The notes beneath the pieces were generated by a model that had not been told where the DNA came from, searched no databases, and saw only the letters and a program-made list of their open reading frames with translations. A DNA stretch of 64,000 nt from positions 12,524,001 through 12,588,000 of the forward strand of contig CP075493.1 of assembly GCA_021613535.1 (NCBI GenBank), given 5' to 3'. Origin of the DNA: Adineta vaga (Eukaryota > Rotifera). This document shows, piece by piece, positions 32,238 through 44,339 of the stretch. Each line of letters opens with the position of its first letter. Position 1 is the first letter of the stretch. A program made the translations under genes and the position numbers.

Positions 32238-35200
32238 TTAACACGTTTTAGAAATAATATCAATATTGCCTGTTCCATAGTTGGTTACTAAAATATCTAA
32301 CCATTTGTCATTATTGATGTCTTCAAGTGCAACATATACAGGTCGAGCATCATATCCCATCAAAACTTCTGTTTGATTAACAAATGTTCCATCTCCAATA
32401 CCAAATAGAAGAATAATAGAATTTGAACCATAATTAGCAGTAATTATATCTAATTGTTGATCATTATTAATATCACCAGTAACAATGAAATAAGGAACAA
32501 ATCGAGGATCAATTAAATATGTTATGATTGATCCAAATGATCCATTTCCAATATTTAATAGTATACCAATATTACCAGTACCGTAATGTGCAACGGCAAT
32601 ATCCGTTTGATTGTCTTGATTAAAGTCGCCAACTGCAACGGAATATGGCATGGATCTATTACCAGTTGAAAAAGTTGTCTGATTTGAAAAAAATCCATAA
32701 CCTAGTCCGAAAAATATACCAATATTATTATAACCAGAATTGCCAACTACAATATCTGTTAAACCATCATTATTAAAATCAGCGACATTCACAGAATGTG
32801 GTAAGGAACCAATTCCAGTAGATAATGGCATTACATCGAGAAATGCTTTAGTAGATGTGCCAAGAAAAGTATAAACTCGAAAGTTATCAAATATAGTTAT
32901 ATCTAATTGACCATCATTATTGAAATCAGCGGCGTGAACAAAACTTGGATCAAAAAACAAACTATGATAAATCCTTGTTGGACTAGAAAAGTCGCCATTA
33001 CCATATCCCAACCACAAAGCAACAAAATTGTTATATCGATTTGTTATTGCAAAATCGAGTCGAGTATCGAGATTAAAATCACCAACAGTAATAGATAAAT
33101 AATCAGTTGAACTACCACCATGTGTTAATTTTGGACTTCGAAATGTTCCATTTCCGTATCCTAGATAGATGCCAAAATAACCTGTCGAATAATAACCAAC
33201 GACAATATCCATATTATTATCTTTATCAAAATCACCAACGGCTACAAAGCTTGGATTAATTCCTTGAGAAACGTAATATGTTGTTTGATTTGTGAATGTT
33301 CCATTACCGTAGCCTAAGAAGATGCCAATAGTATTTCCATAATAATTTGCAACAACAATATCCGTTTGATTATCATTATTAAAGTCACTAACAGCAAGAC
33401 AGATAGGCTCAGATCCACTATTCGTTGAATATGTTATTTGATTTGCAAATGTTCCATTACCATAACCTAAAAAGATTCCAATATTATTTCCATAAGAATT
33501 TGCAACAGCAATGTCCGATTGATTGTCATTATTAAAGTCGCCAATGGCGACAAATGCTGGATAAGAAGCACTATTCGTTGAATAAGTCATTTGTTTGTCA
33601 AAAGATCTATTTCCATAGCCGAGAAATATTCCAATAGTATATCCATAAGAATTAGCAACAACAATATCAAGATAATTATCATTGTTAAAATCAGCGATAG
33701 CAACTGCAGTAGGATATGAATTACTTCCTGTCGAACATATAACTGGATCACTAAATGATCCATTACCATATCCAAAAAATACTTGAACATTTTGTCCATA
33801 ATAATTAGCAACAATAATATCTGTTAAATTATCAAGATTCATATCACCAGTAGCTATATTTTTATAAGTATTTGTACCTGTTCGAGGATAATTAAATATC
33901 GATGTGAATGATAGAAGATTAAATCCAAGAAGAACACCTATATTATCAGTACCATAATTAGCAACAACTAAATCCGATCGATTATCATTATTAAAGTCAC
34001 CAACAGCTAAAGATTGTGGTTTAGAACCGGAACCAGTTGAAAAAAATCTTTGATTTGTAAAACTACCATTTTCATATCCAAGAAATATTCCAATACCACT
34101 AGTACCAACATTAACTGTAGCAAGATCAAGTATTTCATCATTATTAAAATCATTGGAAAGAATCATGATTGGTTGAGATTGAAAATCAGTAAAATAAGTT
34201 TTGTCTATAGTAAAAATTCCGCTACCATTTCCAAAAAATACACCGAAATTATTCGATCCATAATTCGATACTCCTATATCGGATTGATTATCATCGTTGA
34301 AATCGCCGACAGTTAAAGATGATGGAAGCGATCCATATGATGTTGAAAATTCAGTAATACGATTAAATTTACCTGAATCATATCCTATAAACATTCCAAT
34401 AGTATTGGTATCTGGATTAGCAACAATAATATCTAATCGTCCATCACGATTAAAGTCATCGGCAGCAACAAAATAGGGACCTCCTGCACCTGTTGAATAT
34501 AAAGGTCCGTCAATGAACGAACTACTGCCTGTTCCCAATAAGATAAATAGACCTTTACTTCCATAATTAGCAATAGCTATATCTAAATTATTATCATTAT
34601 CAAAATCAGCGACAAAGACACACATTGGATAAGAGCTTTGACCAACCCATTTAACGTTTCGATCTTGAAAGGTACCATCACCATTACCAAGCAGTAATCC
34701 TGTTGTACTTCTTTCATTATTCGCAGTGATTATATCTAATCGAGAATCTTTATTATAATCACCAACAGCCACAAATGTTGGATATGAAATTTCTCCTGTA
34801 GAAATTTTTGTTTGTTCCGTAAATGTACCATTACCATATCCAAGATATACACTGATATCATCAGAATAATAATTAGCAACAACAATATCTAATTTCATAT
34901 CATTATTAAAATCACCAATAGCTAAAGAAATTGGATTACTTCCAGTAGAATATGTTTTCGAACTTTTAAATGAACCATTATCATAATTTAAAAATATCAC
35001 TATGGTATATGAATAGGAATTACAAACAACAATATCCAACAGAGTATCATTATTAAAATCACCAACAATTGCAACATAAGGATACGATCGTGAACCCGTT
35101 GAATAAGTTATCTGATCAGCAAATGATCCATTGCCGTATCCAAAAAAAATGCCAATATTATGTTTACCATAATTAGTAACAACAATATCTAAGTTTCTAT

Positions 35201-36990
35201 CGTTATTTAAGTCACCAATAGCAATATAATTTGGATAAGATCCACTTCCAGTAGAAATTGTAATCTGATCAGTAAATGATCCATTTTCTTGACCGAGAAA
35301 TATACCAATATTGTTTGCATAATAATTACCAACAACTGTGTCTGGTTGACCATCATTATTTAAATCACCAATAGCCAAAGTATATGGCCCATTGTCCGTT
35401 ATATAAGAGACTTGTTCTCGAAAATCTGCTGTTCGAACACCTAAGAAAATACCAACATTATTCGTAGCATTATTTGCTACAACAATATCCATTCGACTAT
35501 CATTATTAAAATCACCAATTGTCACAAATTGCACACCAGTATTAACACCAGTTGTATAAGTTACTTGATCAGTAAATGATCCATTACCTAATCCAAAAAA
35601 TAAGCCAATATTATCTGTACCAGTATTAGCAACTGCAATGTCTTGTAAATGATCATTATTAAAATCAGCAACAATCAAAGAATGTGGATTCGAATTTGTA
35701 CCCGTTGAAAAAGTCATTTGATTGAAAAACGTTTCATTATTATTGGCAAGAAAGATGCCAATATTATTCATTGCAGAATTAGCAACAACAATATCAAGAT
35801 GATTATCACCATTAAAATCACTGATAGTGATAGAATATGGTCGAGATCCGAAACCAGTGGAATATATGTTAAGATTTGTAAAACTTCCATCGCCAATACC
35901 ATAGAATATACCAATATTGTTTGTACCGAAATTTGCAATAGCAATATCTAGATATCCATCCTTATTTAAATCAGCAACTGTCAATGATTTTGGTTCCGAA
36001 TCATAACCTGTTGAATATTTTAATAAAGATTGAAATGTTCCATCACCATTTCCAAGGAAAATACCAATGTCATTCGTACCATGGTTAACGACAGCTAGAT
36101 CAATTTTAGAGTCATTATTAAAATCTCCATTTGTAATTGCTATTGGTCGAGAAGAATCAGTTGAAAATATAATTGGAGATGCAAAACTTCCATCACCCTC
36201 ACCAAGTAATATACCCACACTATTAATTCCATAGTTTGCTACAGCAATATCCAAATAAGTATCGTTATTAAAATCGGCAATGGTTACGGCATAAGGAAGA
36301 GAACGTTTAGTTGTAGAATATGTTATTTGATTTTCAAATGTTCCATCACCTTTACCTAAGAGAATTCCAATATTATCTGCACCATAATTAACAACAGCAA
36401 GATCTAAATAACGATCATCATTAAAATCACCAACGGCAATTGCTCGACTACGAGAATTATACTGCATATCAGTTTTTGTTTTACGTTCAAATTTTAATAC
36501 ACAGGTTTTAACTAAATTATATCCGTTATTTCATTCTTTTTTATGAATAAAAACTAAATTGAACATACTTGGTGGTTGTGGTATGGTATAATAAACAACA
36601 ATGATACCAACAATCATGGCTATCGATGTAAATATACATGATAGAAAAACACGATTAGTCACAAATAGTAAAACTAACCAATAAAGAGATTTTCTATGAA
36701 ATAAAAACAATGATGATTAGGTACGATAAGAGAAATCCTACTGTAATACTTTTTCTCCGGAGTTGTAACATGGTTTATTTCGATATCAGCGTCATTTCGT
36801 GCTTTGTATTCATCTTCAATCGAACCAATAACTTGATTTGCCTTAGTAGAACTAATATTCTCCGAAAATGGATTATTGATTGCTTTCGCAATAGGATTCA
36901 GAATAATTATTTCGTCCTATAAAAAAATTCTCACATCAGTATTACCTATAGATTTATATGAATTCATACGTTTTCCAAATCAGATGACAT
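32238..36990 (-). CDS. Type II membrane protein with about 28 FG-GAP/VCBS repeats
   Basis: Four exons (36990-36970, 36916-36750, 36693-36569, 36511-32238) joined in phase; 1528 residues. The N-terminal 60 residues are polar and acidic (cytoplasmic), followed by one hydrophobic anchor around residues 76-98 (TSIAMIVGIIVVYY) and then the repeat region. I count 28 copies of a roughly 50-residue unit with core GDFNNDxxLDIVVANYGxxNIGIFLGxGxGTF. Each carries a DxNxDxxxD calcium-binding loop like those in integrin alpha-chain propellers. The single anchor with no signal peptide predicts type II topology with repeats outside the cell. They probably form several beta-propellers for adhesion or carbohydrate/protein binding. 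Related bacterial VCBS proteins exist. The 4.3-kb last exon is uninterrupted. Confidence 0.87.
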
Positions 36991-37609
36991 TGTAAACACT
37001 TGCGTGTCTATAATTGTTTGTTGTGAGGAAAATATTTTCAAAATATTAGAAAAAAAAGGTACCTATTGTAGTTGACTTGTAGAATAAAAGTATTCAATGA
37101 TAAATACTTTCGAATAGGAGAAATAATCTAATCGTAATGAGAAAAAAAAACAATATATTATATGTTGATATTCATTCGTGATTACGATGATCAACCATGC
37201 AGAAATGAGTTCATTTCTAAGTTCGAAAAATGAATAACTAATTAAACGTGCAACTCAATATGTACTCATCAAAATCTTATCGGTAATAATTGTAGAGAGA
37301 AAAATTAAATATTATATTTTGAATAACTGTCACTCATACGATGGATGAATGATAAAACACAGAGCGAACCAGTATTTTTTTGCTCTCATTTTCTGTTTAT
37401 TGAATGCTGATTGACCTGATAGAAAACAAGAAGAAAAAAAAAGAAGATCAGTCATTCACAAAAAGGTAATTTTTTTATCACAAAATGTACATTATCTGTC
37501 ACATGTATTTTGTTTTTGTACAATACGAAAATAACTGTCAATCTTTCTTTTATATTTATTAATGCAAAAATAAATAAAAAATATGATATTTTATCTCTTT
37601 TTTCAAGCA
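36991..37609. other. Intergenic
   Basis: AT-rich, with poly-A runs at 37049 and 37140 and a 16-base A-rich stretch near 37435. Nothing supported. Confidence 0.5.
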
Positions 37610-38637
37610 TTATTTTTTGTTCTTTAATTCTTCGTAAGCTTTGGATATATTAAGACTCGAATGTATCCAATCAAAAAGTACGTAACCACGAAATTGTGAC
37701 ATATCATCCGTCGCTTTCTTCACTGTTTGTTCAAGATTTAAACCATCATCAATTGCACTCTGTACAATCTTTTGAAGTGTTGTAAGATAATCAATATGCC
37801 ATTTGAAATCATCTCGTTTAATAGCAACACCATGTCCTGGTATGATCCTTGAGTCTAAAGGTAAAAACTCATAAGCTCTTGTCAATGATGCCAATGTATC
37901 AACTAGATGACCATCTAACAACCATGGTAAACCTGGTTTTGGTGCGACAATTGGATTTCCAGTCCACATAGTCTTCGATTGAGGTTCCCAAATAAATAAA
38001 TCACCACCAGTTTGAGCAAAACCAAAATCAATAATCTCAACAAGTTTACCACCTAGATCGATTTGTATTTGACTACGATCACTGACAAGAATATTACCAG
38101 TTCGTGCTTTGATATCTTCAATTCCACGTCCTTTACCCAAATTTTGTAACATAAAAGTTTTATCTTCTTCTAAATGTTCATCAATATATTTTTTAGCATT
38201 TTCATGTTGAATAATCATTGTCGTTGAAGGTAAATACATATTACCATACCAATGATCACCATGACAACTTGTATTAACAGCAAATAGAATTGGTTTATTA
38301 TTTGCTATTTTTTTAATTAATTCTTGAGCTTGATGATTTAAACGTTGATTTAGAAAGGTTTCTATAAGTAAAACACCATTTTCACCAACAATTAAACCAC
38401 CACTAGTAGCGGCTGCGCCACCACTTGCATTCAATTGTTCAGCATCTTTTGCATAGAAAGCATAAACATCAGTTGCTAGTTTTTCACTAATCATTTCGAC
38501 TTTATTTCCATCCCAAACGGGTTGTTTTTCATCTTGTATTGATTCAACAATTTGTTGTTTATGACAATTACCTATGCAAACAAGGATAATCGAGAAAAAA
38601 AGCGCTAATATCAACGAAGTTTACCGTGAGAACACAT
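37610..38637 (-). CDS. Secreted metallo-beta-lactamase-fold hydrolase
   Basis: About 335 residues. A hydrophobic signal peptide (ALFFSIILVCIGNC) precedes an MBL domain. The usual HxHxDH motif reads S-C-H-G-D-H (NTSCHGDHWYG), the second zinc His is Gln (FAQTGGDLF), and the last His is kept (IIPGHG). The Zn1 site therefore keeps only one of three His, while the Zn2 Asp, His and final His remain, as in mono-zinc members. The frame has no ATG at its 5' end: it opens after a stop at the TTG 38614. An ATG at 38637 can be joined in phase only by removing 20 bp (38624-38605, GTAAAC...ATTAG), giving MCSHALFF. Substrate unknown; the architecture is bacterial-like. Confidence 0.75.
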
Positions 38638-39048
38638 TATTTTACTTTTATTTAGAAATACTGTTCGACATGTTTTTGTTTTTTAAATAGATATAGTTAA
38701 GTATGACAATGCATTTTTTTTCCATGTTCATTTTCTGTTATTTACTTTCGATTTTAATGATAATGCGAAATTTTATCCCTTTCTTCTTTTTTAATTACGA
38801 GATAAACATAATGACAAGGCATATTTTTAATAGTATCGAGTATTGATATGATTATAAAAAATGTGAATCATAATGATCACAGTTATGTTTTCTTTCATTC
38901 TCTTGTTATAGATTCGTCCTTCATAATTGTGCATAATATTATGATGAAAGAAAAACTCGCTTTTTTTATTATTATGAATCTTTCATATACAAAAACAAAA
39001 ATCAAATTTCGATTTGCTGATTATTCGTGTTGAGTTCTGATGACTTAA
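38638..39048. other. Intergenic
   Basis: AT-rich. The plus-strand frame 38848-39033 is low-complexity and unsupported. Upstream region of the MBL gene and 3' flank of the receptor gene. Confidence 0.5.
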
Positions 39049-41140
39049 TTAACTACAGTATTTCTGTGTATTATTTCTTCCATTAGAATATTGAAAATCA
39101 TTATCATCCTTGAAATATTCTAAATAATATTTATAGAGTTTTCTTGAATATGCATCTCCAATTAAAGTAAAATTGTTTTTAATCATATTTTTCTCAATTC
39201 CACATTGAATAAATGATTTAAAGATATTTAATGCATTTATAGTTGTATAATTACCCATGATAGCAATACCTTGTCACAAAAAAATAAGAGATTATTCATT
39301 TCGTTAAAAAATTATTCTTACCTAATGATCTAAAATTATTACCAACACAATGTGCACCAGCAAATGTCCATCCTCGACCTCGATAGATCTCTTGACGATC
39401 ATCCTTATCATTACATATGAAAAAATTATAACCAACATCAGCCCAACCTCGAATATCCATTTGAAAATTTTGTAAATCTTTTATTGCTTTAGTACACTCT
39501 TGTTGATTTAGAACTAGTTTTACATCGGCTAATTGTCGAATAACAATATGTGTTACCGGTAATGTTGTTAAATTTTGACGTGTTATATATGGACGTGCAT
39601 TCCAACTAGTTCGATTTAATATTCGTGGACAACCTGTAAAAAATAGTAAAAAAAAGTATTCTTTTATAATCAATTCGTAATTACCTAAAGGTAATCGATA
39701 TTCAATAAGATTAATTTTTTCTAATAGAGCTGTTGAATTCATTGCACTATGATTTGACGATGGCTTTTTCACAGTAAAAACATAAACAAGTGTAACAATT
39801 ACGACCGAGAGAATAATAACAGTTAATATTCCAATAATACTATAGAGAACGGATCTTCTTTGTTCAAATTTGACATAAGCTTCCGTAAATTTAATATCAT
39901 TTTCCGATGATAAAACTGTTAATGAACGTGATGTAGAATTGCTTTTTTCAATCTCTGGATCTTCACATTCTTCTAATTCAATTTCAATGGAAATTGATGC
40001 TTGAGGATCGTCTAAATCATTTCGTTTGATTGACGTAATTTTAAAAACACTAAATGGAATAATTAGAATTTCTTTTTCATCAGGTCGTGTTGATAAACTT
40101 TCGATATTAATTGCTGTCAAATTCTGTTTCGTTACATATCGACAGATACAAGAATATTGTAATGCCGATTGATTTTTTGGTGTATATCTCATTTGTGATT
40201 GTTGACCTTCACCTGCAAACATTTCTGCGACTTGTCGATCGAGTGATGTCGATAGAAAAGCTCGATTTAAAATATGACGATTGATTTCATATTGATCTAA
40301 ATCATTTGCTGTTATTCGCATTCCTCGATAACATATACCTTGATATTGATATTGTGGTAGATTTGGATGATAGATTAGAAGTGTAACAAGATGTACAAGA
40401 CAATTAACAAGACGATAATTCGATGAAAAAGTTTTTGTTTGATCAAAATATTCTAATATATACAAAGCTAAATCTTTATTGAGAACATGATAGAAGAAAT
40501 TTGTTAATGTATATGCTTTGATAAAATATGTGAGATAATCTTGTTTATCAATGGCTTCTTTGAAATATAATTCAATTGTTTCAATTTGTTGACGAATTTG
40601 TTCATCTTTCGAATTTTTTTCATTATCCATCGTTTTATTCATTAAATATTCATTTAAATAATAATGAATAACTTCAGCTAATAATTTCGATACTAAAAGA
40701 TGATTATCATACGTTTTATAAACATCAATTAATCGACGAAATTCTTGTCGTTTACCAAGTAAATCATCACCGATCATTGACCATTGAATATAATTATAAT
40801 CATCATTCAATGATAAGTTTTCTTGTTCAACAAATAATTGTTTTATTTCATCAGTATAAACTTCTTCATAAGGTGTTAAACTATGTCGTAGATTTCTTAT
40901 TGAATGGGCTGCGCCATAATCTAATAGAATTTTAACCATATCACGATGACCATAATAACATGCGACATGTAAACATGTGGAACCTGATGATGTTTGAATC
41001 TTATTGATAAGATTGATATTTCCGATAAATGGAAGGAATTTTTGAACTTTTTCAATTTCATTTCGTTTGCATAATTGATATAGGAAATCAATTATTTTCG
41101 AATCATTTTCACGATTATCCGGTGGTAAAATTGAAAGCAT
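39049..41140 (-). CDS. Ankyrin - ADP-ribosyltransferase - TM - peptidoglycan-recognition receptor
   Basis: Three exons (41140-39685, 39633-39322, 39269-39049) joined in phase; 662 residues. Residues 45-95 hold an ankyrin repeat (GSTCLHVACYYGHRDMVKILLDYGA). A helical region leads to an ART domain at about 260-380 with the full arginine-specific set: Arg272 (CYRGM), S297-T-S299 (AFLSTSL) and Glu355/Glu357 (DEKEILIIP). One TM helix spans 431-456 (no signal peptide) with basic residues (QRR) on its N-terminal side, predicting type II topology with the ART inside. Outside, residues 486-662 are a PGRP/amidase_2 domain (SWNARP, GWADVGYNFFI, YRGRGWTFAGAHCVGNN, LGIAIMGNY). The first zinc His pair of amidase PGRPs is replaced (THIVIRQL), and the final Cys ligand is also missing, so it should bind but not cleave peptidoglycan. 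Confidence 0.9.
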
Positions 41141-41543
41141 TCACGATGAAAGAGATCAAAAATGATAAGAAAGAAAAGATCGTATTCTTCTTTTATTTTC
41201 GATTTGACATTTTACATAAGTAATATGATATTTTCATATTCAGACATCTTCGTTTTTTTAATCTTTCCTTTATTTGTGTAACTTAACAAATGATAAGATG
41301 AAAACTACTGAAGAATGTTGATGTTTGATTGTGAAATAAATAGAGAAAATAAATGAAGAATGAAAATGTGTTTTTAAACGAATCTTTCAGCTTAGAAATA
41401 TATGCACAGATTTCAATTGAGATAGAAAAGATGGTCTTATTTTTATTGATATACAAACAAATACGATTCGAATATAAAGAATAGGCGTTTGATTTCAGTA
41501 ATTTATTTGTCATTTAATAACAATCTGATAAGATTAGTGATTA
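41141..41543. other. Intergenic
   Basis: Promoter side of the receptor gene and 3' flank of the ubiquitin-like gene. No coding evidence. Confidence 0.5.
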
Positions 41544-41801
41544 TCATGTACGACATTGCAAAGTACATTTGAATTTTTTTCCATTTTTAGCAAGATAATC
41601 AGTGAGTGGTCGACCATTATCCCAATCTTCAATTTTATGTGAATGTCCAAGTCGTGCATGAGGTACATTTAAGTTTTGTTTCAATTGACCGACTGTAATT
41701 GATTTGGGAATCTTTTTGACAATTTTCTTTCTTCCACCTGGCCATGACATATCCACTTTCACTTTCATATAATCCTTATTCGAAGATGATGCACATCCCA
41801 T
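41544..41801 (-). CDS. Small lipid-anchored ubiquitin-like protein
   Basis: 85 residues from the Met at 41801 (MGCASSSNKDYM). I choose this start over the in-frame Met 13 codons upstream because MGCxSS is a classic N-myristoylation/palmitoylation signal. The rest looks like a ubiquitin-like beta-grasp: strand KVKVDMSW, basic turn, KKIPKSITVGQLKQNL helix, then KIEDWDNGRPLTDYLA, where ubiquitin family members have an L-D-G-x-x-L turn, and a final strand (KFKCTLQC). There is no C-terminal Gly-Gly, so it is not a conjugated modifier. Likely a membrane-associated adaptor. Family assignment is from pattern only. Confidence 0.6.
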   Translation of the reverse strand: MGCASSSNKDYMKVKVDMSWPGGRKKIVKKIPKSITVGQLKQNLNVPHARLGHSHKIEDWDNGRPLTDYLAKNGKKFKCTLQCRT

Positions 41802-42872
41802 TCTTTTCAAAATTTTCTCTTTAATTTGATCAAAATACACAACAAATCTATCTATCGCTTACTCACGGTACGTATTCATAGAAAGTTAAACGTGTATATG
41901 TTTTTTTTTCTTCTTTATTTTGTATATTTAGAGAAGAACTGAAGTTAATCAAGTGTGGCGATAGCTTACGTCAAAAATGAGTCAACGAAGAAGTTTGTTA
42001 TGACGAATATCGTTCTTTTCAAATAACGTCACATTATGATAAAGTAGATCTGTACAAATGTTTTCCGATGTAAATTAATGAAATTCAATCAATAACGTTT
42101 TCTTCGCACTGTAGGAGATTCAAAGTAATTATAACAATTAATTATGAGCTTTTTCTTGAAATTTTTTATTTTTACACAAAGAACAGATCTATCTTTGCTT
42201 CAATGCAATATTTAGTTGTTTGCACTTTATATCATTGATCATTTGAACACTTTCCTCATCAACATTGTACTCGTTGATCTTGCTGTATGCTATCTAATTT
42301 CAGTGTGTACAACATGATCTGATAAATTAACAGACGACTGTGATAAAAACAATGAAAATTGAATCGGTATCTTTTAGCGATGAGATGTTCTCAAGTAGCT
42401 GCATCTTCGAAACTATTTTGAGGAGAATAAGACTTATATGATCTGATTAGATTATGTGATAAATTAATTTTTAATTGAAAATAAAGCACTCAGACTTTTA
42501 TCTTTGTATAACATTAACTCTGCCCATTCTGTTTTCCAATGATTTCTCACGTTTTTGAGTTCAAAAGAAAAAATCATGATTTCTTTTAAATTTAGTAAAT
42601 ATTATCTCTACTGCTTGAAAACATAATCATTTTATTATTTATACGAGAGACTTTTTTCATGACATTTATTTTACTCATTATAATGACTACGTTTTTAATG
42701 GTCTTTTGATTTTCAAGAGTCTTTATAAAAATGTTTATAACATGCAAGAAAATTATTTTGTTAGATTATAAATGCTCTGTCATTAGAGATAATTAATGAA
42801 GGTGATACTTAGGCTTTTTCAAGCTCGTGAACAAGATGGTAAAACTCTTTGTGCGTAGATTCATATCATACT
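41802..42872. other. Intergenic
   Basis: About 1 kb of AT-rich sequence with no frame of interest; nothing seen besides homopolymer runs. Confidence 0.55.
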
Positions 42873-43200
42873 CAAAGATGGGCAAGTCAAGTCATTTTTG
42901 ACTTAGAGCGTTTTAAAATTAGATATGACTTAACTTGACCTTACTTGGGCTCATATAACAAAACAAGTCAAGTTCAAAAATATATAGTATAAAAATCTTT
43001 TATGCACTTCAATTTTGTTTTCCAGTTTGAAAATGTAACAGGAAAATATAGCCAACATCAATAATTATTTTCTCATAGTAGATGTATCTTGAAATTAAGA
43101 CAAGATTCGAATACGTTGGAAGTCTTTTTCAGTTTTCATAGGTTATCTGACTTCCCAATCAATCAATTTTAGTGTGACTTGACTTGACTTGCCCATCTCT
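42873..43200. mobile_element. Inverted-repeat element (MITE-like), about 328 bp
   Basis: The left end (AAAGATGGGCAAGTCAAGTCA, 42874-42894) matches the reverse complement of the right end (TGACTTGACTTGACTTGCCCATCTCT, 43175-43200) over about 20 bases. The interior has further copies of the AAGTCAAGT motif in both orientations and no coding capacity. AGAGATGGGCAAG ends are typical of non-autonomous hAT elements, but I find no clear 8-bp target duplication, so the exact ends are approximate. Confidence 0.6.
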
Positions 43201-43391
43201 AATTATAATTGAGAACATGATGGTACGTCAACACTTTTTATCTGTTAAATAATAGATAGTTTCTTCTTTCATACCGATTCTATTCTGAATAAACTACGAA
43301 AGACCAATTTTTTACTTCATTTGTGTAATTAACCATAATTAGTTATCTTGTTGTTTAAGAATCTATTCATATTGTATCCAACAGTATACAT

Positions 43392-44339
43392 ATGGCAATT
43401 CCTAATTCTACTCGTGCATGGTTACTTCTAATACCTCTAATTCCATCACTGATCGTTACAATATTCACTCTTTATCATTTTCTTACAAACAGAGCATTAC
43501 GTATGGCACTTAACAATCATGTTATTATTCTTCTTCTCATCGCTGGATTCATTGAAGAACTAACTGATATATCATGGTCTATTCACTTTTATCGAACCGG
43601 CACTTCTCTCTCATCTACGCCTACTTTCTGTTATACATGGGCCTATATTGGTTCGAATGTATATGCATTAAATTTCATTTTCATGGCTTGGGCATCGATG
43701 GAACGACATATTCTTATATTTCATTCTAAATGGTTGAGAACAAAACGAATGTGTTTTTTCTTGCATTATCTTCCATTAATCATTTGCATTCTATTGCCTT
43801 CAATATTCTACTTTGTTAACTACTTCATTCTACCTTGTGATGTACCTTTACATTTTAACGAGACATTATGTTGTCTGTATACATGCATCACAAATAACAC
43901 TTGGAGTTCTTATTTTGATAGTATTATCATATCTCTCATACCTATATGGACCACGGTTATTTTTAGTACAGCACTTTTCATCCGTGTAATCCGCCAAAAA
44001 TATCGTATACATCAGAAAATCTCTTGGGGAAGATATAAAAAACTTGCCACTCAATTGTTATTGATATCTGCACTCTATATTCTGTTACAATGTCCTCCAA
44101 TGATCATGTATACTGCACATTCTATGGGTCTGTCATCTGATATTGGAGCTGATTATTATTCTAATAGCTTCATTTTTACAAATTGGATTATATTATTTAC
44201 ACCATTTACTACTATAATATCGTTGCCTGAATTACGAATAAAATATCGACGTGTTTTTTGGTTTTGGCGAACACGACATTCTGTTGCTCCATTCATTCCA
44301 TTACAAAATCCTAAAAAACCAGTTGCGCGATCGACATAG
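43392..44339 (+). CDS. Class A-like G-protein-coupled receptor
   Basis: Single-exon 315-residue protein with seven hydrophobic segments and short tails. The helix 3 end carries ASMERHILIFH, where E-R-H stands for D-R-Y. Conserved Cys lie at the helix 3 start (TFCYTWAYIGSN) and in the second extracellular loop (ETLCCLYTC). Helix 6 has LLLISALYILLQCPPM and helix 7 ends TTIISLPELRIKYRR, lacking a clean NPxxY. The cytoplasmic tail ends with a basic PKKPVARST. It is not a close paralogue of the receptor at 1878. Ligand unknown; it belongs to a divergent receptor group seen in small invertebrates. Confidence 0.8.
   Translation: MAIPNSTRAWLLLIPLIPSLIVTIFTLYHFLTNRALRMALNNHVIILLLIAGFIEELTDISWSIHFYRTGTSLSSTPTFCYTWAYIGSNVYALNFIFMAWASMERHILIFHSKWLRTKRMCFFLHYLPLIICILLPSIFYFVNYFILPCDVPLHFNETLCCLYTCITNNTWSSYFDSIIISLIPIWTTVIFSTALFIRVIRQKYRIHQKISWGRYKKLATQLLLISALYILLQCPPMIMYTAHSMGLSSDIGADYYSNSFIFTNWIILFTPFTTIISLPELRIKYRRVFWFWRTRHSVAPFIPLQNPKKPVARST

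Noticed and set aside
33587-35951. Several frames opposite or inside the FG-GAP exon
   Set aside because: Periodic shadows of the repeated coding sequence.
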